Source: Planctomycetota bacterium
Lineage (GTDB): Bacteria > Planctomycetota > Phycisphaerae > FEN-1346 > JAACEH01
Assembly: GCA_016935955.1 (NCBI GenBank)
Contig: JAFGPY010000003.1
Location: 1-19,298 of the forward strand
Length of the DNA stretch: 19,298 nucleotides
Direction of reading: 5' to 3'
The notes below the pieces were generated by a model that did not search any database, was not told where the DNA came from, and worked only from the letters and a program-made list of their open reading frames with translations. Shown here one piece after another: positions 1-6,982 of this stretch. Made by a program: the position numbers and the translations under genes. The first letter of the stretch is position 1. Every line of letters starts with the position of its first letter.

Positions 1-1034
1 CCGTGGACGTCCACGTAGAACGAGCCCTTGGCAATTCCCCGGGGCGACTTGCGGCAGGTCACCACGTCGTCAAGGGTCAACGTCTCGATGCCGACAATAC
101 GGCGGCTCTCCCGCGTGCCCATGTACGGCGCCGTGTCGATCAGATAGGCGTGTTCCCAGCCCGCCATGTGCTTGCGGAACGCCGCGACCGTCTGGAAGGC
201 CTGCTTGCGGCACGCGACGGTCGCCCTCGTGATGTCCTCGGCGTTGGTCGGGTCGATGTCGGTCATGTTCGTGTAGTTGACACCGAGTTGGTCCGGACGT
301 TGCGGGCACCACCACAGACCGGACATCATCGTGTGGAACGGTTCCAGATCGCCGGCCTCAATGGCCTTGCCGATCGAGGCTTCAAGCTTCCATCCCTCGC
401 GACGGTTGACCTCGCCGTAACGCTCCATATCGATGCCGCCGACACGGAACATCAGTGTGACCGGCTGCACGCGCCCGTCCTCCTCGCGACCCTGGACGAA
501 CGCTGCTCCGGCCCTTGCCGCCACGTCGGCGTCGGCCGTGCAGTCCACCGTGCAACCCGCCAGGACGGCCTGTCGCCCCGACTTGCTCTCGATGACGATG
601 CCCGAGACGCTCCCGTCGGTGACCAGAGTGTCGGCGGCCAACGTGTGATAGAGCAGTCGCACGCCTGCTTCGGCCATCATCTCCTCGAGGACGAGCTTGG
701 TCAACTCGATCTCGACGTCGGCACATGCTCCCGCCAGCCGGCCGCCGTCGTTGGCGAGCAGACGCCGGGTCAGTTCCCAGGGGATGCCACCGATGATGCG
801 GGGCGGCACGTGGCGGGCGCTGGCGTAGATCGAGACGTGCTGATGGAGTCCGGTGGTTATCATGCCGCCGAGGCAACCGCCGAACTCGACGAGCAGAGTG
901 GTCTTGCCGCTCCGTGCCGCAGCCAGCGCGGCGCAGACGCCGGCCGGTCCGCCGCCGGCGACGACTACGTCCACTTCGGCGTAGACCGGTATGCTGCGTG
1001 CCTGTTCACGGACGATCTTGTGTGACTCGGACAT
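1..1034 (-). CDS. FAD-dependent oxidoreductase, partial (C-terminus beyond left edge)
   Basis: The minus strand reads open from an ATG at 1034 to the window edge, giving about 344 residues without a stop. The N-terminus begins MSESHKIVREQ and reaches a classic Rossmann dinucleotide-binding motif around residues 23-45 (VVVAGGGPAGVCAALAAARS, then an acidic residue in LLVEFGG). That motif is followed by GGMITTG and GGIPWELTRRL, which are typical of the FAD_oxidored family (PF12831) common in Planctomycetota sugar-catabolism loci. An AGAGG ribosome binding site lies about 8 bases before the ATG, and a promoter-like sequence lies just upstream. No signal peptide is visible, so the protein is probably cytoplasmic. 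Members of the family oxidise diverse and mostly unknown substrates, and nothing here identifies this one. The opposite strand is also open over nearly the same span, but that product has no recognisable domain. Confidence 0.85.
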   Translation of the reverse strand, partial: MSESHKIVREQARSIPVYAEVDVVVAGGGPAGVCAALAAARSGKTTLLVEFGGCLGGMITTGLHQHVSIYASARHVPPRIIGGIPWELTRRLLANDGGRLAGACADVEIELTKLVLEEMMAEAGVRLLYHTLAADTLVTDGSVSGIVIESKSGRQAVLAGCTVDCTADADVAARAGAAFVQGREEDGRVQPVTLMFRVGGIDMERYGEVNRREGWKLEASIGKAIEAGDLEPFHTMMSGLWWCPQRPDQLGVNYTNMTDIDPTNAEDITRATVACRKQAFQTVAAFRKHMAGWEHAYLIDTAPYMGTRESRRIVGIETLTLDDVVTCRKSPRGIAKGSFYVDVH

Positions 1035-1079
1035 GGCTTTGACCTCTGCGGTTCAACAGGACGACGGCGAGACTCGCAG

Positions 1080-1108
1080 ATTCTCCACGTGCGCGCCTTG
1101 GATGTCAA
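1080..1108 (-). promoter_or_regulatory. sigma70-like promoter for the FAD oxidoreductase
   Basis: On the minus strand a consensus -35 box TTGACA (1103-1108) is followed after 17 bases by GAGAAT (1080-1085), which matches the -10 consensus at 4 of 6 positions. Transcription would start near 1073 and give a leader of about 39 bases before the ATG at 1034. The -35 box overlaps a perfect inverted repeat (GCCTTG, 5-base loop, CAAGGC, at 1095-1111) that could serve as a repressor site. The promoter call rests on sequence match only. Confidence 0.5.
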
Positions 1109-1162
1109 GGCTGCGTTTGCGGCGGAGGGCAGGGGAGGCGGCCGCGGCGTAGAGCACGATCG

Positions 1163-2806
1163 TTACGGTGACTGTCTCAGGGTGGTCACCAGGTCCTCGA
1201 CTGTCACGGCGGGCTTGAGTTCGCTGTTGGCTGTCAGGTAGGCGACCTGGGTGTCGTTCACCTTGATCACCGGCGGCTTGGTGGCGGCCGGATTCCATGG
1301 GCTCTCATCGGAGTGCTTGCCCCCGAAGCGAGACGAGGGGTCGAAGATGCTTGTGGCGCTGTGACGCGACCCGTACTCGCCCAGCGGGTTCCAGATCGAT
1401 TCAGTGTCGTGCCGGGCGGCCGTCAGGCGGCCGAGGAACGTGCCGTCATGAGCCACCAGCACCGCCTTGAGGGAGAACACGGCATCGCGCACGTCCGCGT
1501 CGTCGGAAAGCTTCCCGGAAAGCCCCTCCAGCGGATTCGTCGCAGGCAGCAGGACCAGATTGTGCGACCATTCGGGTTCGGGGCGTCTCTTGTTGATGTC
1601 CTTGGCGTCTTTGACCAGTTCGGCCCGGTCGGCTCTGCGGTCCTGAATGTCTTCCTGGAGTTCCTTGACCTCCCGGTGATACGTCCACAGCTTCGCGTCG
1701 GTCCCTGCCTTGATCAACTGGTTCCTCATGCGGGCGAGGGTGTCGAGACGGTCCTCCATTCGCGATATCTCGGCATCCAGCGCCTTGATCTGCGACGCCA
1801 GTTCGGCCAGGCGGCGATCGGCGTCCGCTTGCTCACTCAGGAGGTTGGCGTGCTCCAGGCCGCTGATCCAGCGGCTGCCCCAGCGGAACTTGTCCTTGGC
1901 CTTCATCCGCTCCTGCTGCGCCCGGCAGGCGTCCTCCAGGGTCTTCAGGTCCTCGATCGATACCTTGAAGAAGTCCAGCCGCAGCCCGGGACCTTGCTTG
2001 TCGACTTCCAGCATGTGCAGCATTTCCCAGGCATTGTCGGCCAGCACGTCGCTCTGGTCGTCCCGCCGAATCGCGCGGGCCAGGTACGTGACGCCTGTGC
2101 GGTAGTCCTTCACCTGGGCGCACACGCACGCGCAGTTGTTCAGCGCCGGCACGTGGTCGGGCAGTTCGCCCACCACGGCGTCGTAGTGCCTTGCAGCCGT
2201 AATGGGATTGCGGAGGCCGCGCCACACTTGGCCCAGGTAGAAGTTGGCTGTCGGATGGTCGGTCCAGAGACTCTCGGCGCGAATCAGATCGCGTTTGGCT
2301 TTGGCGAAGTCCTTGGCTTCGATCTGCTCCAGGCCGCTGTCGATCAGTTCGTACACCTCGGCCTTGGTGCGGTCGCGTTCCTGCGGCGACATGGCCTTGC
2401 CGAACCAGATCACCTGTCCCTTTTCGTCCGCCTGCCGCCAGCGATCGAGTTCCTCGCGTGCCCTCGGCAGCAATAGGCCTTCCGGGTTGTCGGCGACGTA
2501 CTTCTCCCAGACGGCCACCGCCTCTGCCGCCGTGTTGCGGCGGAGGGCCTCCTTGCGAGTCAGGTTGAAGGCTGCACGCGTCTGGGCGTCCGCCTGTTTC
2601 AGCAGGTCCGGCTCGATACGCTCAATCTCCTCGCGCCGGAAACTCTTCATGCCGTCCTTCGTGAAGACGGCTATCGTGTCTCCTGATTCGGCCGTTTGGC
2701 CCTCGAACGTGCGGCCATCCTTGAGTACTATCGTGTCGCCTCGCATCGCGGCCGGTGTGCTCAGCAGCAGAACAATGGAGACCCCCAGGGCGGATCGGCA
2801 ACGCAT
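1163..2806 (-). CDS. Secreted protein with TPR-like region, coiled coil and C-terminal Y-G-S/N-P repeat domain
   Basis: The 547-residue product starts with a signal peptide (MRCRSALGVSIVLLLSTPAA, residues 1-20), so it is probably periplasmic or envelope-associated. Residues 24-66 form a small beta-rich module (DTIVLKDGRTFEG, ending EEIERIEP). Residues about 145-270 look like degenerate TPR helices (KDFAKAKRDLIRAESLW, NFYLGQVWRGL, ALNNCACVCAQVKDY). Residues about 325-410 are strongly charged heptad-like coiled coil. The last 95 residues hold a repeat domain: DGTFLGRL, then ESIWNPLGEYGSRHS, a degenerate second copy ATSIFDPSSRFGGKHS, a third partial copy DESPWNPAATKPP, and VAYLTAN. I recognise this layout from uncharacterised proteins in many bacteria, but no function is known to me. 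The start at 2806 is chosen over a longer frame beginning at 2890 because a strong AAGGAGGG site and the signal peptide fit it. The gene lies 110 bp behind the protease gene and is probably in the same transcript. Confidence 0.85.
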   Translation of the reverse strand: MRCRSALGVSIVLLLSTPAAMRGDTIVLKDGRTFEGQTAESGDTIAVFTKDGMKSFRREEIERIEPDLLKQADAQTRAAFNLTRKEALRRNTAAEAVAVWEKYVADNPEGLLLPRAREELDRWRQADEKGQVIWFGKAMSPQERDRTKAEVYELIDSGLEQIEAKDFAKAKRDLIRAESLWTDHPTANFYLGQVWRGLRNPITAARHYDAVVGELPDHVPALNNCACVCAQVKDYRTGVTYLARAIRRDDQSDVLADNAWEMLHMLEVDKQGPGLRLDFFKVSIEDLKTLEDACRAQQERMKAKDKFRWGSRWISGLEHANLLSEQADADRRLAELASQIKALDAEISRMEDRLDTLARMRNQLIKAGTDAKLWTYHREVKELQEDIQDRRADRAELVKDAKDINKRRPEPEWSHNLVLLPATNPLEGLSGKLSDDADVRDAVFSLKAVLVAHDGTFLGRLTAARHDTESIWNPLGEYGSRHSATSIFDPSSRFGGKHSDESPWNPAATKPPVIKVNDTQVAYLTANSELKPAVTVEDLVTTLRQSP

Positions 2807-2816
2807 GGGATCACGA

Positions 2817-2824
2817 CCCTCCTT
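2817..2824 (-). promoter_or_regulatory. Strong ribosome binding site deciding the start at 2806
   Basis: On the minus strand AAGGAGGG stands about 10 bases before the ATG at 2806. The frame is open further upstream to 2890, but only the ATG at 2806 has both this Shine-Dalgarno match and a signal peptide directly after it. Confidence 0.7.
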
Positions 2825-2848
2825 GTACCCGGCTGGGAATGACAACGG

Positions 2849-2904
2849 GCGACGCGTCGCGGCGCCGCCCGGTCGTCCTCGCTGTCTCAAACCTGTCGAC
2901 AGGT
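2849..2904. repeat. Two perfect palindromes in the spacer between the two secreted-protein genes
   Basis: The 110-bp spacer holds a 12-base palindrome GCGACGCGTCGC (2849-2860) and a 14-base palindrome ACCTGTCGACAGGT (2891-2904) just after the protease stop codon. Neither is followed by a clear T-run on the minus strand, so they are not convincing intrinsic terminators. They could be RNA-processing or partial termination sites that set the relative expression of the two genes. Confidence 0.35.
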
Positions 2905-2916
2905 CCGCACTGGCGG

Positions 2917-4260
2917 CTACGGAGCCGACCTGTTGCGATCGGCGTTCACCCGCTTGTACAGTGTCTCCAGTTCGGTCTTCCAGTTGTTGATCGCTTCCTG
3001 CTGCACGCGGATGTCGCTCGACTCGTCGTTCGACATGGCCTCAATCTGCTTCAGCACGTCGGCGCACTTCTTCAGGTGCTTCAAGCAAGTGTTCGAGTAC
3101 TCGCGCCACCTTCTTCCTCCGTCGCTGAGCGAAACGCCGTTCATGAGCGGGTCGCTCTGCTGGGCCAGCTTCCACGATCCGTTGAAGTCGGCCCGAAGCT
3201 TCTCGAACTTCTCCTTGTTGTCCTTGGTTGTCTTGGCGACCCAATCGGTCAGCCAATCGGCTTCCCGGGCCTGGTAGTTGTCAATGTCCATGACCTCCAT
3301 CAGGCTCGGGATGTCGGCGGCAAGCCCCTTGATCAGTTTGTACTCCAGGGCCTCGTTGGCCGTCATGGTCAGAATCTTGCCGGTCTGCGACACGGTCTTG
3401 CCGCGGCGAAACGCGCCGTCGCCCTTGTGCTCTTCGGCGAGTTGCTTGGCCTCTTCCTCGCTGACGAGTTTCTGCTGACCATTGACGAAGACCTGGATGA
3501 CCGACGTGCTGGAATCGACCATGGCGTCGGCCAGCGCCGCCGGCAACTCGCGCTTCTCCGACAAGGCGCGGAACTGGGCCCGGAAGGCGCTCTGCATCTT
3601 CTCGTCTACCTCCGCCGAGCCCTGGACCATTCGGTACGGCGTCGCGGCGCCGATGGTCGTGCCCGGCGCCATGTAGATCGATTGGCAGGCCAGGCTGATG
3701 AACGTGCCCGCCGACAGGGCTCGGTCTTCTTTGCCTTGGATCCAGGCCACCACGGTCGCCCAGTCTACGCCCTGGATCGAGTCGACGATGTCGTTGGCCA
3801 CGTGCAGGGCACCGCCCGGCGTGTCCATGCGGAAGACCACCACGTCGGCTTTCCACTTCTTGGCCTCGTCGAGGCCTCGCTTGACGGCGGCCGCAAGGGC
3901 CATGCTCTGGATGGCCCCTTCGATCGGAATAACGTACACCCGGCACTTCTTGGCCGATTTTCCCGAATCATCCTGCTTCTGATCGTCGTCTGTGGCGGTG
4001 CCCGTCGCGTCCTCGGTCTTCTTTGCGGGGGCGTCGGCCTCGATGATCTCCCAATCGTTCATGTTCAGAAACTTCGTGCCGCCGCCCTCCAGGTTGAACA
4101 GGGTCAGGCCGCTGATCTTCTGGTCGGTCAGGGTGCCGCGAATCTGCTCGCCCGTCTGCTTATTCTTCAGGACCGCGGCATCGGCCGAGGCGGCAGCCAT
4201 CATGGCCAGGACAGCCGTCAGCAGAACAAGGAATGCCGTGCGGTGAAATGTTCCGGTCAT
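2917..4260 (-). CDS. Periplasmic ClpP-class serine protease homologue (NfeD/SppA-like), soluble form
   Basis: The 447-residue product has a signal peptide (residues 1 to about 28, hydrophobic core AFLVLLTAVLAMMAAASA). A small beta-rich module follows (about 29-75), then an acidic linker rich in D, K and Q (about 77-103), then a ClpP/crotonase-fold domain (about 106-322). That domain carries VYVIPIEGAI, FRMDTPGGALHVANDIVD and LSAGTFISLACQSIYMAPG. By comparison with membrane-bound NfeD1b proteases, Ser183 in LSAG is the expected nucleophile and Lys221 in EKMQSAFRAQ the candidate base. Typical NfeD proteins continue into several membrane helices and an OB-fold domain. Here there is only a charged helical tail (about 340-440), so the protein is probably soluble and periplasmic. 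The start has a good site (GGGGAGG, 4269-4275) and a promoter upstream. A protease role is inferred from the conserved residues. Confidence 0.82.
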   Translation of the reverse strand: MTGTFHRTAFLVLLTAVLAMMAAASADAAVLKNKQTGEQIRGTLTDQKISGLTLFNLEGGGTKFLNMNDWEIIEADAPAKKTEDATGTATDDDQKQDDSGKSAKKCRVYVIPIEGAIQSMALAAAVKRGLDEAKKWKADVVVFRMDTPGGALHVANDIVDSIQGVDWATVVAWIQGKEDRALSAGTFISLACQSIYMAPGTTIGAATPYRMVQGSAEVDEKMQSAFRAQFRALSEKRELPAALADAMVDSSTSVIQVFVNGQQKLVSEEEAKQLAEEHKGDGAFRRGKTVSQTGKILTMTANEALEYKLIKGLAADIPSLMEVMDIDNYQAREADWLTDWVAKTTKDNKEKFEKLRADFNGSWKLAQQSDPLMNGVSLSDGGRRWREYSNTCLKHLKKCADVLKQIEAMSNDESSDIRVQQEAINNWKTELETLYKRVNADRNRSAP

Positions 4261-4287
4261 ATCAAAAACCTCCCCAATTCAGTGTAA

Positions 4288-4307
4288 CGCATGACCCGCC
4301 CCATGCG
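4288..4307 (-). repeat. Inverted repeat in the leader of the protease gene
   Basis: CGCATG and CATGCG are separated by 8 bases inside the predicted leader RNA, about 13 bases upstream of the ribosome binding site at 4269-4275. It could form a small hairpin near the translation start. The stem is only 6 bp and may be chance. Confidence 0.25.
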
Positions 4308-4342
4308 CCGCCTGCCCCTGATGCCCGAAGCTCTGTTTTTTA

Positions 4343-4371
4343 AGTATATCTCCGGGCAATCCCTCGTGCAA
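4343..4371 (-). promoter_or_regulatory. sigma70-like promoter for the protease operon
   Basis: On the minus strand TTGCAC (4366-4371) and TATACT (4343-4348) are separated by exactly 17 bases. Each box matches the consensus at 4 or 5 of 6 positions. The -10 box lies in the only markedly AT-rich patch of this region. Transcription would start near 4336, leaving a leader of about 76 bases before the ATG at 4260. This is the best promoter match I found in the window. Confidence 0.6.
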
Positions 4372-4484
4372 CCCCGATTTGATTGACGGCCGGGAAATGG
4401 AATTATTGGCGTTCGCCGCCGGTTTCGTCGAACCCCGAGGCCCTGGTTGGCCGAACCTAATACGGTGGGCCGCCGCTGTGCCCC

Positions 4485-4513
4485 TTGACGTCGGCTGGCA
4501 GGCGCGATACCCT
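4485..4513 (+). promoter_or_regulatory. sigma70-like promoter for priA
   Basis: TTGACG (4485-4490) is followed after 17 bases by TACCCT (4508-4513). The -35 box matches 5 of 6 positions; the -10 box keeps the important first T, second A and last T. Transcription would begin near 4520, about 54 bases before the ATG at 4574, which agrees with the chosen priA start. The frame is open back to a TTG at 4379, but that lies upstream of this promoter. The 313-bp stretch 4261-4573 otherwise holds only the divergent protease promoter and leader. I see no other gene in it. Confidence 0.45.
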
Positions 4514-4573
4514 GCACGAACGTTGTCCTCTCTGGCGATTCCCGAGACCGTGAGCGAACCCGAAACGACTGTC

Positions 4574-6820
4574 ATGACCACTGCCGAACCAACGACTGAG
4601 ACCCGATTCGTTAGCGTGGCCCTCGATCTGCCCCTGGACCGGCTCTATACCTATGCCGTGCCGCAGTCGCTGCGATCACGGATTGTCCCGGGACTGCGCG
4701 TCGAGGTGCCCTTTGGCCGCGGCAACAGATCCATGGTCGGCTACGTGGCCGAGGTTCTCGATCAGTGCGACCTGAGCGAGGTCAAGGAGGTTCGCGGCGC
4801 GGTGGACGACGGCCCGCTGATCGGCCCCGACCTGATGGACCTGGCCCGCTGGATGGCCCACTACTACGTGACGCCGCTGGGACAGGTGTTGACGGCCATC
4901 CTGCCGGCCGCGGTCAAGAAGCAGGCCGGCTTCAAGACGGTGCGGCTCGTGGTCCGTGGCGACAAGACCGAGGCCGACGTCGATCGCGTCCTGTCCAAGC
5001 AGCAGCGGATACTGGATCGCCTCGACACTCTGGACAACCCCGTGACGCCCCGCGAACTGGCCCGCATGGCCGGGTGCACGACGGCCGTCATCAAGGCCCT
5101 CGAACAGAAGGGGCTCGTCAAGATCGTCACCAAGCAGACCGAGGAGTTCGCCCGCGATCTCTACGTGCCCGTCGAGAGCGAGACGTTGCCCGACCTGAGC
5201 AACGAGCAGCGGCTGGCCCTGCAGCGGGTCAAGGCGCTCATTGCCAAGGACGAGTTCGGCTGCGTGGTGGTCAACGGTGTCACGGGATCGGGCAAGACCG
5301 AAATCTACCTGCGGGCCATCGAGCAGGTTGTGGCCGACGGCGGGCAGGCCATTGTCCTGGTGCCGGAGATCGCCCTGACGCCGCAGACCATTCGCCGATT
5401 CCGACAGCGGTTCACCGAGGTCGCGGTGCTGCACTCCCACCTCACGGACGTGGAGCGACACCGCGAGTGGCGCGACATTCGCGACGGCCGCGCCCAGGTG
5501 ATCGTCGGCGCACGCAGCGCCGTCTTCGCACCGGCGGGCGACCTGCGGCTGATTGTCATCGACGAGGAGCACGAAACGTCGTTCAAGCAGGAAACCGCTC
5601 CACGCTATCACGCCCGCGACGTGGCCCTCATGAGAGCCCACCTGCTCGGCATTCCCGTCATTCTCGGGTCGGCCACGCCGAGCCTGGAGTCCAAGCACAA
5701 CTGCACCGCTCACGACCACTATGCCGAAACACGCCTCACGGCACGCGTTATGGGAAGGCCGATGCCGCCCGTCGAGATCGTCGACCTGCGGCTCACGGCC
5801 CACGAGCGAAAAGGATTCCACGCCCTGAGCATGGCTTTGGAGAGGGCTATCGCCGAGACACTGGACCGACAGGAGCAGGTCATCCTGTTCCTCAACCGCC
5901 GCGGTTTCTCAACCTATGTTTTCTGCCCGTCGTGCGGCTACACGCTCCGCTGCACCGACTGCGACGTGACCATGACCTTTCACCGCACGGCGAACGAGTG
6001 CCGATGCCACTACTGCGACCGCGCCGTCGCTCCGCCCGAGAAGTGCCCGGCCTGCGGCTCACCGTCGATGAACTTCTTCGGCATGGGCACTGAGCGGCTG
6101 GAGGAGGAGGTCAAGCACAAGTTCGAGTTGGCCCGCATCGCCCGCATGGACAGCGACACCATGCGCAGCCGCGGAGCCCACAACAACGTGCTCACGGCCG
6201 TCCGCGACCGGCAGGTCGACATCCTGATCGGCACGCAGATGATCGCCAAGGGACTGGACTTCCCCAACGTTACACTGGTGGGCGTCATTAACGCCGACGT
6301 CTCGATGAACCTGCCCGACTTCCGGGCCAGCGAGAGAACCTTCCAGCTCATCAGCCAAGTGGCCGGACGCGCGGGACGCGGGCCCAAGGGCGGACGCATC
6401 CTCGTCCAGACCTTCAACCCCGATCACGAAGCGGTCCGGCTGGCTGCGGCCCACGACTACGAGGGCTTCGCCGCGGCCGAGCTGGAGCACCGCCGCAACT
6501 TCGGCTACCCGCCGTTTGCGCGCCTGGCCCGCATCATCGTCCGCGGAGGCAACGAGGACCAGGTGCTTGGCCATTGCCGCGATCTGGCGTTGCGACTGCG
6601 CGAGGTCGGGCAGACGGTCGAGTCCGGACCTATCCACGTGCTTGGGCCGGCCCCGTGTCCCATTACGCGTATCAACCGGCAGTTCCGTTACCAGGTGCTC
6701 GTCAAGGCCCCCAAGGCACGCGGCATCATGGACCTGTTCGATCGCATTCGCGGCACGCTTGCGGCTCCGACCGACGATCTCGCCATGGCCGTCGACATCG
6801 ACCCCATCAGCACGCTCTAG
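4574..6820 (+). CDS. priA: Primosomal protein N' (replication restart DNA helicase PriA)
   Basis: This is a 748-residue superfamily 2 helicase that recognises stalled forks and reloads the replisome in the cytoplasm. The order is complete. Residues about 10-105 form the 3'-DNA-binding domain (FVSVALDLPLDRLYTYAVP). A winged-helix region follows, then Walker A GVTGSGKT at 235-242, DEEH at 330-333 and GSAT near 365. Eight zinc-binding cysteines sit at 451, 454, 460, 463, 478, 481, 491 and 494. The helicase motif GTQMIAKGLDFPNV is at about 553-566 and QVAGRAGRG at about 595-603. A C-terminal domain has the expected PPFARL and GPAP motifs. Length is normal for the family. ATG 4574 is preferred over upstream alternatives because the conserved N-terminus begins just after it and a promoter lies before it. 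The ribosome binding site is weak. Confidence 0.97.
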   Translation: MTTAEPTTETRFVSVALDLPLDRLYTYAVPQSLRSRIVPGLRVEVPFGRGNRSMVGYVAEVLDQCDLSEVKEVRGAVDDGPLIGPDLMDLARWMAHYYVTPLGQVLTAILPAAVKKQAGFKTVRLVVRGDKTEADVDRVLSKQQRILDRLDTLDNPVTPRELARMAGCTTAVIKALEQKGLVKIVTKQTEEFARDLYVPVESETLPDLSNEQRLALQRVKALIAKDEFGCVVVNGVTGSGKTEIYLRAIEQVVADGGQAIVLVPEIALTPQTIRRFRQRFTEVAVLHSHLTDVERHREWRDIRDGRAQVIVGARSAVFAPAGDLRLIVIDEEHETSFKQETAPRYHARDVALMRAHLLGIPVILGSATPSLESKHNCTAHDHYAETRLTARVMGRPMPPVEIVDLRLTAHERKGFHALSMALERAIAETLDRQEQVILFLNRRGFSTYVFCPSCGYTLRCTDCDVTMTFHRTANECRCHYCDRAVAPPEKCPACGSPSMNFFGMGTERLEEEVKHKFELARIARMDSDTMRSRGAHNNVLTAVRDRQVDILIGTQMIAKGLDFPNVTLVGVINADVSMNLPDFRASERTFQLISQVAGRAGRGPKGGRILVQTFNPDHEAVRLAAAHDYEGFAAAELEHRRNFGYPPFARLARIIVRGGNEDQVLGHCRDLALRLREVGQTVESGPIHVLGPAPCPITRINRQFRYQVLVKAPKARGIMDLFDRIRGTLAAPTDDLAMAVDIDPISTL

Positions 6821-6856
6821 TGTCGTCTGCAGAGAAACGATATTGCCCCTGGGTGC

Positions 6857-6882
6857 CATGGCGGCCGTTGTGTGCCGCCATG
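6857..6882 (+). terminator. Strong hairpin downstream of priA, without a T-run
   Basis: CATGGCGGC (6857-6865) and GCCGCCATG (6874-6882) form a perfect 9-bp GC-rich stem with an 8-base loop, 36 bases after the priA stop. No run of T follows on either strand, so it is not a textbook intrinsic terminator. It may act as a factor-assisted terminator or RNA-stability element, since a new promoter-like sequence follows it. Confidence 0.4.
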
Positions 6883-6902
6883 TCGACGGCGGGACAATCC
6901 TG

Positions 6903-6931
6903 TTGACTGAATAGTCCCCCTCGGTTGAAAT
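6903..6931 (+). promoter_or_regulatory. Promoter-like sequence before the M20 peptidase gene
   Basis: TTGACT (6903-6908) and TGAAAT (6926-6931) are 17 bases apart. The -35 box matches 5 of 6 positions. The -10 box matches 4 of 6 but lacks the important second A. Transcription would start near 6938 and give a leader of about 45 bases before the ATG at 6983. Confidence 0.35.
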
Positions 6932-6982
6932 GGACACGCCCGAGCGGCGGGCACGTCCGACACGAGTTCTGCGAGGCTACCG

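Noticed and set aside
3..1025. Plus-strand open frame of 340 codons over the oxidoreductase
   Set aside because: The product has no recognisable domain and a composition typical of an antisense frame in GC-rich DNA. The opposite strand encodes a clear Rossmann FAD protein.
2891..2904. 14-base palindrome as an intrinsic terminator after the protease gene
   Set aside because: It has no loop and only a short T stretch follows, so it is recorded as a repeat and not as a terminator.
1313..4287. Two long plus-strand open frames (1313-2476 and 2755-4287)
   Set aside because: They lie antisense to the two secreted proteins, one running across the spacer between them. They have no recognisable domain; the minus-strand frames have signal peptides, ribosome binding sites and promoters.
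4379..4573. Longer N-terminus for PriA from TTG 4379
   Set aside because: The extra 65 residues do not resemble PriA, and a promoter-like sequence at 4485-4513 lies inside them.
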